From: CAXXOK01 sp963674895 | GTDB lineage: Bacteria > Bacillota > Clostridia > Christensenellales > Aristaeellaceae | NCBI GenBank assembly: GCA_963674895.2 | Contig: CAXXCY010000003.1 | Coordinates: 496,001 to 560,000, forward strand | Direction: 5' to 3' | DNA length: 64,000 nt | Shown here: one piece after another, positions 8,314 to 15,679 of the stretch | Position numbering within the stretch: the first letter of the stretch is position 1 | How the letters are laid out: the number at the start of each line of letters is the position of its first letter | The notes under the pieces: model-generated | The model's input: only the letters and a program-made list of their open reading frames with translations | Database searches by the model: none | What the model was told of the DNA's origin: nothing | Made by a program: the position numbers and the translations under genes

Positions 8314-9146
8314 TCGAGGCGATACTGAATTACCGGTTTATGCAAAACGCCCTGTACGCGGCGCTGCTGGCCAGCGTCGTGACCGGCATCATCGGCACGA
8401 TCGCGATCGAAAAAAAGCTCATCAGCATGTCCGGCGGTATCGCGCACGCCTCCTTCGGGGGCATCGGGCTGGGGTATCTGCTGGGCTTTGAGCCGATCTG
8501 GGGCGGGCTTTTGTTCGCGGTTGCTTCATCCGGCATGATCAGCAAGCTGCCGAAAAGCTCGCGCCTCAAGGCGGATACGATGATCGGCATCCTGTGGTCG
8601 TTCGGCATGGCGCTGGGAATCCTGTTCATTTCGCTGGCGCCCGGCTATATGCCGGATATGACCAGCTATCTATTCGGGGACATCCTGTCGGTATCCAGCG
8701 GGTTCATTCTGTACATCGCGATTTTTACCGCCGTGGTGATCCTGCTGTTTACCATGCTTTACCACCCGCTGGTCTTGTACCTGTTTGACGAGGAGTACGC
8801 GAAAGCGCGGGGCATAAACGTACAGCTGATGAAATGGGTCGTTTACCTGATCATTCCCATCGGGATCATCGTGCTGGTGAAGGTCGTGGGCATTATCCTT
8901 ACCATCGCGCTGATGACCATTCCGGTCTCCATCGCGAAGCTGTACTTCAATTCGGTGGGGAAGGTCGTCGGGTTTTCCATGCTGTTCAGCTTTATATTCT
9001 GCGCCGCCGGGCTTACGCTCGCGTATTACGCCAACATTCCGTCCGGCGTCTGCATCGTGATCGTCAGTACGCTGGTGTACCTGCTGCTAACGTTTACGCG
9101 CGGCGGTATCCAAAGGCGGCATCACAGGCAGAAAATTCATTCGTGA
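8310..9146 (+). CDS. znuB: Zinc ABC transporter permease ZnuB
   Basis: 278 residues, an ABC-3 family permease with about eight hydrophobic helices. The N-terminal MSGGIAHASFGGIGLGYLLG corresponds to the conserved loop of MntB/ZnuB permeases. It forms the membrane channel for metal delivered by ZnuA and driven by ZnuC. The gene overlaps znuC by four bases (ATGA). The C-terminus is short and basic with several histidines (RRHHRQKIH). The metal is inferred from the Zur-like context; manganese transporters share this fold. Confidence 0.9.
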   Translation: MIEAILNYRFMQNALYAALLASVVTGIIGTIAIEKKLISMSGGIAHASFGGIGLGYLLGFEPIWGGLLFAVASSGMISKLPKSSRLKADTMIGILWSFGMALGILFISLAPGYMPDMTSYLFGDILSVSSGFILYIAIFTAVVILLFTMLYHPLVLYLFDEEYAKARGINVQLMKWVVYLIIPIGIIVLVKVVGIILTIALMTIPVSIAKLYFNSVGKVVGFSMLFSFIFCAAGLTLAYYANIPSGVCIVIVSTLVYLLLTFTRGGIQRRHHRQKIHS

Positions 9147-9191
9147 TCCTTTTTTGCTTTTGTATGCGATGTAAAATCTGGGTACCTTCGA

Positions 9192-9221
9192 TTGACAAAA
9201 ACTTCGCGCAAGTGCTACCCT
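9192..9221 (+). promoter_or_regulatory. Probable promoter of the permease/TIGR03943 pair
   Basis: A consensus TTGACA (9192-9197) is followed after 18 bp by TACCCT (9216-9221), preceded by TG at 9213-9214 as in an extended -10. The -10 hexamer is weak, which suggests a regulated promoter. Confidence 0.5.
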
Positions 9222-9224
9222 TTG

Positions 9225-9241
9225 GGTGTTTGAGAAACACC
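9225..9241 (+). repeat. Perfect 7-bp hairpin just downstream of the permease promoter
   Basis: GGTGTTT-GAG-AAACACC is an exact inverted repeat placed 3 bp after the -10 box, at the expected transcription start. It is either an operator half-site pair or a 5' stem in the leader before ATG 9258. It does not resemble the palindrome before znuA. Confidence 0.5.
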
Positions 9242-9257
9242 GGACGGGTATAAAGAC

Positions 9258-10301
9258 ATGCAGAAGTTCATGGATAGCCGAAAAATTCAAAAGGGTATCG
9301 TTTGGCTGCTGATCGCCGCTTCCGTATTCTGGATGGGCTATTGTTTGGGTACCGGCGTCGTGGAAACGGATATCGAGCGGGGGATGCGGGGGTTCACGCT
9401 GATCCTCTGGTCGATCCTGCTGGAAGCGCTCCCGTTCGTTATGCTGGGAATTCTGATTTCGTCTTTGATTCAGGTGTTTGTCACGGAGGACATGGTTCTC
9501 AAAATCATGCCGGATAACAAGGTTCTCCGCCTGCTGTCCGCCGCGCTGATCGGGCTGATTTTCCCCGTGTGCGAATGCGCGATCATCCCCATTGCCCGGG
9601 GACTGATCAAAAAGGGCATGCCGGTTGGCCCGGCCGTCGCGTTCATGCTGGCGACGCCTATTGTCAATCCCATTGTTTTGCTGTCCACCTACAACGCGTT
9701 TCCCACCATGCCGCAGATGATGCCGCTTCGGGCCGTGTGCGGGTTTATCGGCGCGGTCGTCGTCGGCGCGCTGGTGAGCCGCGCGGATGGGAAATCGGTG
9801 CTTAAAAACGGCGCTGCGCCTGTATGCGCCTGCGAAACGGAGCATGGAGCGGAAAAAGCGCACACCCATACGCACGGAAAGAAGAATACATGGCAGGCTG
9901 TGCTTTCTCATACGAACGCGGAGCTCCGGAGCGTGGGCATGTACCTGATTTTCGGCGCCATGATCGCGGCGGCCATGCAGATGGTGGTGCCGGCCGGCGT
10001 GCTCGCAGGGATTGGCGGCGGGCGAATCGTATCCATCGCCGTCATGATGCTGCTGGCGTTTGTTTTGTCGCTGTGCTCGGAGGCGGACGCGTTCGTGGCG
10101 AGCACCTTTTTGCTGCGGTTCTCGGGCGCATCAGTGCTCGCGTTTCTGATCGTCGGGCCGATGATCGATATCAAAAACACCCTGATGCTGCTGGGCAGCT
10201 TTCAAAAGCGCTTTGCGGTCCGGCTGATCCTTCTCATCCTGCTGGTTTGCTTCGCGCTGGCATTGGCCGCGAGCTTCCTGATGGGAGGCCTGTATGCGTA
10301 A
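9258..10301 (+). CDS. COG0701/ArsP_1-type (DUF318) membrane permease
   Basis: 347 residues with about eight or nine membrane helices in two halves. The first half has FPVCECAIIPIARGLIKKG, the CECA(I)xP motif of the YraQ/YcgR/ArsP permease family; the second has SLCSEADAF, the matching conserved cysteine motif. Between them a cytoplasmic loop has CACETEHG and HTHTHGKK, a Cys/His-rich stretch that could bind metal. Members include organoarsenical exporters, but substrates are mostly unknown. It overlaps the next gene by 8 bp, and the two are a well-known pair. Location after znuACB suggests a metal-related role, which is inference. Confidence 0.82.
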   Translation: MQKFMDSRKIQKGIVWLLIAASVFWMGYCLGTGVVETDIERGMRGFTLILWSILLEALPFVMLGILISSLIQVFVTEDMVLKIMPDNKVLRLLSAALIGLIFPVCECAIIPIARGLIKKGMPVGPAVAFMLATPIVNPIVLLSTYNAFPTMPQMMPLRAVCGFIGAVVVGALVSRADGKSVLKNGAAPVCACETEHGAEKAHTHTHGKKNTWQAVLSHTNAELRSVGMYLIFGAMIAAAMQMVVPAGVLAGIGGGRIVSIAVMMLLAFVLSLCSEADAFVASTFLLRFSGASVLAFLIVGPMIDIKNTLMLLGSFQKRFAVRLILLILLVCFALALAASFLMGGLYA

Positions 10302-11139
10302 GTCCGGCATGGAAATTCTGTGGCTATTCATTCTGCTGGCATTGGGTGCGGTTATGGGCGCGCTGCTGATCGGCGGGGGAATTCTTTTGTATATCGCGCC
10401 GCGCATGATTCCGATCGTCTGGTTCGGTTTCATCGTGCTGATCGCGCTGTCCGCAACCCGGCTTTGGCAAATCGTAAAACGCCTGCGGCACAGGCAACCG
10501 GCAGGGGAAACCCGGTTCGGCGTTTTTCTGTTCCTAGTCCCCCTGATCCTCATCGCCACCGTCGCGCCGAATACCGGCACGCCCGGCTCGCTGCCCAACC
10601 AGACCGTCCAGCGGCTCAGCCTGGCCGTGGAAAGCGCAGCGGGACCCCCTGCGCAAGCGGAAACGGCGGACGGCAGCCGGGAAGCACAATCCACGCAATC
10701 GGACGCCGCAGGGAAAGAAGCGCAGCCGGAGGATATTGCCGCCCTCCCGCCCTGCGTGCTGGAGCCGGAGACTGCACGCTTTGATCCGTCGGCCGATTTG
10801 TTTTCCAAATACCTGCACAATACCGTGGAAGAGCTGGCCGGGAAAACCGTTACGGTTTACGGGTTTGTGTATACCGATGATTCGTTCCCCGAAAACACGG
10901 TCCTGGTTTCCCGGATGCTGATCGCCTGCTGCGCCGCGGACGCGGCCATCGTGGGCTTCCACGTGAAAACCGGGGGAGGGGCGGATCTGGCGGCAAACGA
11001 ATGGGTTCGGGTAACCGGGACGGTTCAAAGCGTGAAGCTTGAGTATTTCGGTGAATTATATGATTTTCCCATCCTGACGGACGGGATCATCGTGCGCTGC
11101 AGCGCGCCGGATGTGGAAGACGCGTATGTCTACCCGTAA
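10294..11139 (+). CDS. TIGR03943/DUF1980-type partner of the COG0701 permease
   Basis: 281 residues: two N-terminal membrane helices (about 5-55), a short helix near 75-90, a low-complexity linker rich in Ala/Glu/Gln (about 105-150) and a soluble C-terminal OB-like domain (about 160-281) with YGFVYTDDSF and RMLIACCAADAAIVGF. This topology matches the YcgQ/TIGR03943 family, nearly always next to a COG0701 permease. The CC pair in the C-terminal domain is conserved in that family. Start ATG 10294 overlaps the permease gene by 8 bp, indicating coupled translation. Function is not established for the family. Confidence 0.8.
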   Translation: MRKSGMEILWLFILLALGAVMGALLIGGGILLYIAPRMIPIVWFGFIVLIALSATRLWQIVKRLRHRQPAGETRFGVFLFLVPLILIATVAPNTGTPGSLPNQTVQRLSLAVESAAGPPAQAETADGSREAQSTQSDAAGKEAQPEDIAALPPCVLEPETARFDPSADLFSKYLHNTVEELAGKTVTVYGFVYTDDSFPENTVLVSRMLIACCAADAAIVGFHVKTGGGADLAANEWVRVTGTVQSVKLEYFGELYDFPILTDGIIVRCSAPDVEDAYVYP

Positions 11140-11149
11140 CAGCGCCCGG

Positions 11150-12091
11150 TCATTGCGCCAGGCTATCGCGCGTGCGCTTCTGCAGGCGGCAAACAAGGAA
11201 GGAGATCCACCGGCTGGGTTCTTTGGTCTGCCCGAAATCAAACTCCGCATAGGAGCGGGAGGCCGATTCGGCATAGAATTTGCCGCCATCGGATTTCCCC
11301 GTGACGAGCGCAAGCATCTCCCGGTATTCGGGAGATCTGACCGCGGCAGGGTACAGGGACAAAACGTCCAGCACCCGGAGGATGCCGTACTTCGCCGCCG
11401 GATACTTCAGCTTCATAAAATCGCTGCCGATCCCAAACCCGTATGGCCGCCACGGCTCGGATCTCCGCCGCCAGTGGTTGAGCAGCAGGCTGATCGCGCC
11501 GTTCAGGCTTGGATCAACCCGGAAACGGTCATATTGCCCGAGCAGCATAAGCACGTTCAGATTGTCCATCGGGCAGGATGCGGTATCCTGCATTTTTTTA
11601 CCAACGGCGCGGCTGAGCGCGCAGTGCCAGCCGCCGTCCAGACGCCGGGTTTTAAGAATTTCGTCAATGAACCGCAGTATATGCGGATCGCCGGCATGCC
11701 CCATTTTAGCCAGCGAGGATAGAATAATCGTTGGGATACAGAAATAGCCCGGCTTTGTGCCATCCTGTAATACAAAGGTTCCGTCGGCGTGCTGTAACGC
11801 AAAAAAGGCGTCCGCCGCGCCGGGCGCAAGTACATAGTCCGCCTGCAGGCCGATGTCGGCGAGGAAGAACAGATCCCAGAACGCGTTTCCCATACTCGTA
11901 TATTTCATCCGATTAGTTTTCAGGGCGGGCAAGCCGAAAACCGGGTCGCTGAGCCTTTGGACGACCGTTTGTATCTTCGGATCTTTTACGGCGGCGGATG
12001 AATCGGACGGCTTGCCAAGCAGCTGCGTTTCCACGGCGAACCGAAGCCACGGGCTTTCTTCCGTTATCCAGTCAAGGATAGCCTTCTCCAT
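11150..12091 (-). CDS. Conserved protein resembling alpha/alpha-toroid (prenyltransferase/squalene-cyclase-like) repeats
   Basis: 313 residues, no signal peptide or membrane helix. Regularly spaced helices and phrases such as HADGTFVLQDGTKPGYF and RLDGGWHCALSR recall the QW-type loops of terpene-cyclase and prenyltransferase toroids. Catalytic aspartate clusters of real cyclases are not evident, so enzyme activity should not be assumed. It stands alone, convergent with the TIGR03943-type gene (10-bp gap) and followed upstream by about 350 bp of sequence without a clear gene. I do not recognise a specific function. Confidence 0.6.
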   Translation of the reverse strand: MEKAILDWITEESPWLRFAVETQLLGKPSDSSAAVKDPKIQTVVQRLSDPVFGLPALKTNRMKYTSMGNAFWDLFFLADIGLQADYVLAPGAADAFFALQHADGTFVLQDGTKPGYFCIPTIILSSLAKMGHAGDPHILRFIDEILKTRRLDGGWHCALSRAVGKKMQDTASCPMDNLNVLMLLGQYDRFRVDPSLNGAISLLLNHWRRRSEPWRPYGFGIGSDFMKLKYPAAKYGILRVLDVLSLYPAAVRSPEYREMLALVTGKSDGGKFYAESASRSYAEFDFGQTKEPSRWISFLVCRLQKRTRDSLAQ

Positions 12092-12366
12092 CGCGTTCTC
12101 CTTTAAAAAGCCGGTATTTCAAAGCCATGACAGAGGGAATGTTTATAAACCGGAGCGCCGCTAAAAAATGTTCTGCTTATTCCTGCGATACCAACAAATC
12201 AAACTTGCGATGTAAAAATATTTTTCGAGAAATACAGCTGTTCGGAGCTCATTATAACAGACGGAACACGAAAATACGAGCAACCGCAAGCTTTCCGTAC
12301 GCTGAACCTCCCATATTTTGCATAGGATAATCGCCTGGATGCATTGCGGCACGGCTTGGGCAGCCC
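12092..12366. other. Intergenic region without a supported gene
   Basis: The stretch is more A/T-rich than its surroundings and contains only short open frames in conflicting directions. On the minus strand TATAAT at 12251-12256 could be a -10 box for the toroid-like gene, but I see no good -35 at the right distance. I found no RNA gene, repeat or terminator that I could support here. Confidence 0.5.
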
Positions 12367-12395
12367 TTGAGATAATTGCGGAGTTGGTGTATAAT
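12367..12395 (+). promoter_or_regulatory. Promoter of the DUF1292 gene
   Basis: TTGAGA (12367-12372) and TATAAT (12390-12395) are 17 bp apart. Transcription would begin near 12402. This excludes the longer in-frame start at 12318 and supports the TTG start at 12450. Confidence 0.8.
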
Positions 12396-12449
12396 AGTAC
12401 TGAGCCCGAATGGTCGGTTCACAATGGCTCGGAAAGCGGGGGGATTCCA

Positions 12450-12839
12450 TTGTACAACAACGATGAGGACCAATCTGCAGGTGGCATGGTCGCAGACGGT
12501 CCGGAGAATGCCGATCTCATCGAAGGCGTCGACGAAGATGGGAATACCATTCTTCTGGAGGTCATCCGCTATTTCTTCTATAACGGCGAAGAGTTCGTTA
12601 TCTTGGGCGAAGCCCAATCGACGGATCATGACCATGACCACTCCTGCTGCGAGCACGAATGCGGTGCCGAGGATGTGACGATGGATCTCTATGTGATGAA
12701 AGTCGTGCCTTCGGAGGAGGACGACGACATGGAGGAGTTCGTGCCCGTGGAAGACGAGGATCTGCTGGATCAATTAATCCGCGTAGCGGAAGCAACGTTT
12801 GACGAAGACGAGCCCGACGGCGAGGAAGACGAAAGCTGA
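12450..12839 (+). CDS. DUF1292-family acidic protein with a His/Cys-rich insert
   Basis: About 129 residues. The core IEGVDEDGNTILLEVIRYFF...EEFVILGEA and LYVMKVVP match the short DUF1292 fold common in Firmicutes; no activity is known. In the middle it has HDHDHSCCEHECG, a potential metal-binding insert, and the tail is very acidic. I chose TTG 12450 because GCGGGGGGA lies about 5-6 nt before it and the promoter at 12367-12395 places the transcript start only about 50 bp upstream. An ATG further downstream (12486) would give a shorter protein. A terminator follows at 12911. Confidence 0.7.
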   Translation: MYNNDEDQSAGGMVADGPENADLIEGVDEDGNTILLEVIRYFFYNGEEFVILGEAQSTDHDHDHSCCEHECGAEDVTMDLYVMKVVPSEEDDDMEEFVPVEDEDLLDQLIRVAEATFDEDEPDGEEDES

Positions 12840-12910
12840 GAGGCATACCTATACCGAATGCGTTGCGGACCGGGTTTGCAGATCGGAAAATTGAATATAG
12901 GAATCAAAGC

Positions 12911-12942
12911 GGGCGGCTGAACAGCCGCCTGTCTGTTTATTG
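12911..12942 (+). terminator. Rho-independent terminator after the DUF1292 gene
   Basis: GGCGGCTG and CAGCCGCC (12912-12929) form an 8-bp G/C-rich stem with a minimal loop, followed by TGTCTGTTTATT. The T tract is interrupted, so efficiency may be moderate. Confidence 0.65.
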
Positions 12943-13007
12943 AAAAGCTGATGTCATATCTGTAAAAATGGTTTTCGTCAATCTGCCAGGCAGCAAAACC
13001 GCTGTGA

Positions 13008-14402
13008 TTATCCTTTGGAGAGGTCCCTGTGAATCGCGGCGGCGGCCTTTTTGCCCGCGCCCATGGCGAGGATGACGGTCGCCGCGCCGGTCACCGCGTC
13101 GCCGCCGGCATACACGCGGTCGCGGCTGGTGAGCCCGTCTTCGTTGCGGGTGACCAGGCAGCCCTGGGGATTGGTGTCCAGTCCTTTGGTTTTCTTACGC
13201 AAAAGCGGGTTCGGGCTGGTGCCGATCGCCATGATCATCGTGTCCACATCCAGGATGAATTCGCTGCCCGCCTTGGGGATGGGGCGGCGGCGGCCGCTTT
13301 CGTCGGGATCGCCGAGTTCCATTTCGATGCATTTCAGGCCACGGACCCAGCCTTTTTCATCGCCGAGCACTTCCACGGGATTGACCAGCAGCCGGAAAAC
13401 GATGCCTTCCTCTTCCGCGTGCTCCACTTCCTCCAGCCGCGCGGGCAGCTCGGCCCGGCTGCGGCGGTAGACGATATACACGGTTTCCGCTCCCAGCCGC
13501 TTGGCGCAGCGGGCGGCGTCCATCGCCACGTTGCCGCCTCCGACCACGGCCACGGCCTTGCTGCGAACGATGGGGGTGCGGCTGTTTTCATCGAAGGCTT
13601 TCATCAGGTTGATCCGGGTCAGGTACTCGTTGGCGCTGAACACGCCCTTCAGGCTTTCGCCGGGGATGTGCATAAAGCTCGGAAGCCCCGCGCCGCTGCC
13701 GATAAACACGGCCTCGAAGCCCTGCTCAAACAGCTCGTCGACAGTCAGCGTCCTTCCGATAATCACGTTGGTTACAATCTTGACGCCCAGCGCTTTCAGG
13801 GTATCGATTTCGTATACCACGACGGCTTTGGGAAGGCGGAACTCGGGGATGCCATACACCAGCACGCCGCCCGCCATATGCAGCGCTTCAAAAACAGTAG
13901 TGTCGTATCCCAGCTTGGCAAGATCGCCCGCGCATGCCAGCCCGGCGGGCCCCGCGCCGATGACCGCGACCTTGTGCCCGTTGGGCTCGGGCTTCGCAGG
14001 CTTTGCCTTTTGGTGCTCCCTGTGCCAATCGGCTACGAAGCGCTCCAGACGCCCGATGCCTACGCTGTCACCCGATTTTGCGCGTACGCAGACAGCCTCG
14101 CACTGCGTTTCCTGCGGGCATACGCGGCCGCAGACGGCGGGAAGGGAGGTGGCCGCGCTCAGGATTTCGTAGGCGGCGTCCAGCTCGCCCTGCGCAACCT
14201 TTTCAATGAACGCGGGGATATCAATCGCCACGGGACATTGCGAAACGCAGGGCTTATGCTTGCAGTTCAGGCAGCGCTTCGCTTCGCTGACGGCCATCTC
14301 CAGCGTATAACCCAGCGCGACCTCATTAAAATTCCGGTTGCGGATTTCCGGCTTCTGCACCGGCATCGGGGTTTGCTTCGGGTTCATGTTCCTGTCCGGC
14401 AT
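13008..14402 (-). CDS. nfnB: NADPH-binding large subunit of NfnAB (ferredoxin-dependent transhydrogenase) or GltA-type glutamate synthase subunit
   Basis: 464 residues. An N-terminal 4Fe-4S region (CLNCKHKPCVSQCP and CGRVCPQETQCEAVC, about 45-110) is followed by an FAD-binding GAGPAGLACAGDLAKLG motif and an inserted NADPH domain (GGGNVAMDAARCAKRLGAETV). This is the layout of the glutamate synthase beta-subunit family. The adjacent upstream gene encodes the NfnA/PyrK-type partner, which points to NfnAB: electron-bifurcating exchange between NADH, ferredoxin and NADPH. ATG 14402 is supported by AAGGAG 10 nt upstream and begins 1 bp after the partner's stop. Last gene of its operon. Confidence 0.87.
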   Translation of the reverse strand: MPDRNMNPKQTPMPVQKPEIRNRNFNEVALGYTLEMAVSEAKRCLNCKHKPCVSQCPVAIDIPAFIEKVAQGELDAAYEILSAATSLPAVCGRVCPQETQCEAVCVRAKSGDSVGIGRLERFVADWHREHQKAKPAKPEPNGHKVAVIGAGPAGLACAGDLAKLGYDTTVFEALHMAGGVLVYGIPEFRLPKAVVVYEIDTLKALGVKIVTNVIIGRTLTVDELFEQGFEAVFIGSGAGLPSFMHIPGESLKGVFSANEYLTRINLMKAFDENSRTPIVRSKAVAVVGGGNVAMDAARCAKRLGAETVYIVYRRSRAELPARLEEVEHAEEEGIVFRLLVNPVEVLGDEKGWVRGLKCIEMELGDPDESGRRRPIPKAGSEFILDVDTMIMAIGTSPNPLLRKKTKGLDTNPQGCLVTRNEDGLTSRDRVYAGGDAVTGAATVILAMGAGKKAAAAIHRDLSKG

Positions 14403-14403
14403 G

Positions 14404-15246
14404 CTATCGAATCTCCTTGGAAAACAGTTTACAGGATTCGTCCCTTGCATTGCACTCAAACTCGGAATACATCGCGCTGCGGCTGATCGCCTCGTCGAAA
14501 TCCACCAGATGGCCGTCGAAATCCGGGCCGTCCACGCAGGCGAACTTGGTTTCACCGCCGACGGTCAGGCGGCAGCCGCCGCACATGCCCGTGCCGTCCA
14601 CCATGATGGGGTTCATGCTGACCACGGTTTTCACGCCGTATTTTTTAGTCAGTAGGCAGACGAATTTCATCATCACCAGCGGACCGACGGCGATGACCTC
14701 GTCGTACGCGTTACCCGCGAGGATCAGGCTTTCCAGCGCAGCGGTGACCAACCCCTTTTCGCCGTGGCTGCCGTCGTCGGTCATCACGTGAAGTTCTTCG
14801 CATACGCCTTTGAACTCGTCCTCCAGAATGACCAATTCCTTCGTTCGGAACCCGATCACCCCGTGCACGGCCGCACCCTGGCCTTTCAGCTTCCGCGCGA
14901 CGGGCAGCGCGATGGCGCAGCCGACGCCGCCGGCGACGATGCAGACTTTCCGCAGGCCTTCGGTGCGCGTGGGCTCGCCGAGCGGGCCGACACAGTCTTC
15001 AATGGAATCTCCCTGGTGGAGCGTATGCAGTTCCGCCGTTCCCGCGCCGACGATCTGAAAAATCAGGGTGATGGCGCCGCTTTCGCGGTCATACCCGGAG
15101 ATGGTCAGCGGCAGCCGTTCGCTCGTTGCCTTTGCTCTGAGGATGATAAATTGCCCCGCTTCGGCCTTTCTGGCGATCAGGGGGGCGTCGACGACAATCT
15201 GCGCGACCGTCTGGTTGAGCATTCTCTTATCGAGAATTTTGAACAT
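14404..15246 (-). CDS. nfnA: NfnA-type FAD/[2Fe-2S] subunit (PyrK/sulfide dehydrogenase-like)
   Basis: 280 residues in the ferredoxin-NADP reductase fold. An FAD-binding part with RLPLTISGYD and GPLGEPTR is followed by an NAD-binding part with VAGGVGCAIALPVAR. The C-terminal TGMCGGCRL...FACVDGP gives the cysteines of the [2Fe-2S] site in the PyrK/NfnA family. It would take electrons from NADH and pass them to the large subunit encoded directly downstream. Distinguishing NfnA from PyrK relies on that neighbour: there is no pyrD nearby. The gene follows ridA by 15 bp. Confidence 0.87.
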   Translation of the reverse strand: MFKILDKRMLNQTVAQIVVDAPLIARKAEAGQFIILRAKATSERLPLTISGYDRESGAITLIFQIVGAGTAELHTLHQGDSIEDCVGPLGEPTRTEGLRKVCIVAGGVGCAIALPVARKLKGQGAAVHGVIGFRTKELVILEDEFKGVCEELHVMTDDGSHGEKGLVTAALESLILAGNAYDEVIAVGPLVMMKFVCLLTKKYGVKTVVSMNPIMVDGTGMCGGCRLTVGGETKFACVDGPDFDGHLVDFDEAISRSAMYSEFECNARDESCKLFSKEIR

Positions 15247-15261
15247 GGCGGCTTCCTTTCT

Positions 15262-15639
15262 TCAGCGGACGGCGATGCATTCGATTTCCACGGACGCCCC
15301 CAGCGGCAAAGCGGCGACCTGCACGCAGCTGCGCGCCGGATAGCTGCCTGTGAAAAAGCTTTGATACACGGCGTTGACGGCGGCGAAATCTGCCAAATCC
15401 GTAACAAAAACCGTGCTTTTTACGATATTTTCATAGCGCAGATTCTGCGAGGCCAGAATTTCGCCGAGGTTTTTCATGGCGTGCTTCGCCTGCGCCTCCA
15501 CACCCTGCGCGAGCTTGCCGGTTTCCATATCGATTCCCAGCTGCCCGGAGGTAAATACCATAGCGTCTGTCGCGATCGCCTGGGAATACGGGCCGATGGC
15601 CTTGGGCGCGGATGCGGTTTGAACGGATTGTTTCATCAT
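15262..15639 (-). CDS. ridA: RidA-family enamine/imine deaminase
   Basis: 125 residues, full length for the family. It begins with the common A-P-K-A-I-G-P-Y-S-Q-A pattern and has FTSGQLGID, KNLGEILA and the C-terminal PARSCVQVAALPLGASVEIECIAV, whose arginine and glutamate line the active cleft of RidA trimers. It hydrolyses reactive 2-aminoacrylate-type intermediates made by PLP enzymes. AAAGG precedes the ATG pair. It sits between adenine deaminase and nfnA in the same orientation with short gaps, so all are probably co-transcribed. Confidence 0.92.
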   Translation of the reverse strand: MMKQSVQTASAPKAIGPYSQAIATDAMVFTSGQLGIDMETGKLAQGVEAQAKHAMKNLGEILASQNLRYENIVKSTVFVTDLADFAAVNAVYQSFFTGSYPARSCVQVAALPLGASVEIECIAVR

Positions 15640-15679
15640 AGAGTTTCCTTTCTGTACTTTGGTTTTTGCGTGGGATCGT

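Noticed and set aside
12318..12449. N-terminal extension of the DUF1292 protein starting at 12318
   Set aside because: A strong promoter (12367-12395) lies inside that stretch, so the first codons would not be transcribed; the ribosome site before TTG 12450 is better.
13029..14486. A 485-codon plus-strand open frame opposite the NfnB gene
   Set aside because: It mirrors the codon structure of the real gene, has low-complexity Ala/Gly/His/Arg content, no ribosome site and no family pattern. High G+C content in third positions creates such antisense frames; similar ones oppose the RND, GT-C, topA and hslU genes.
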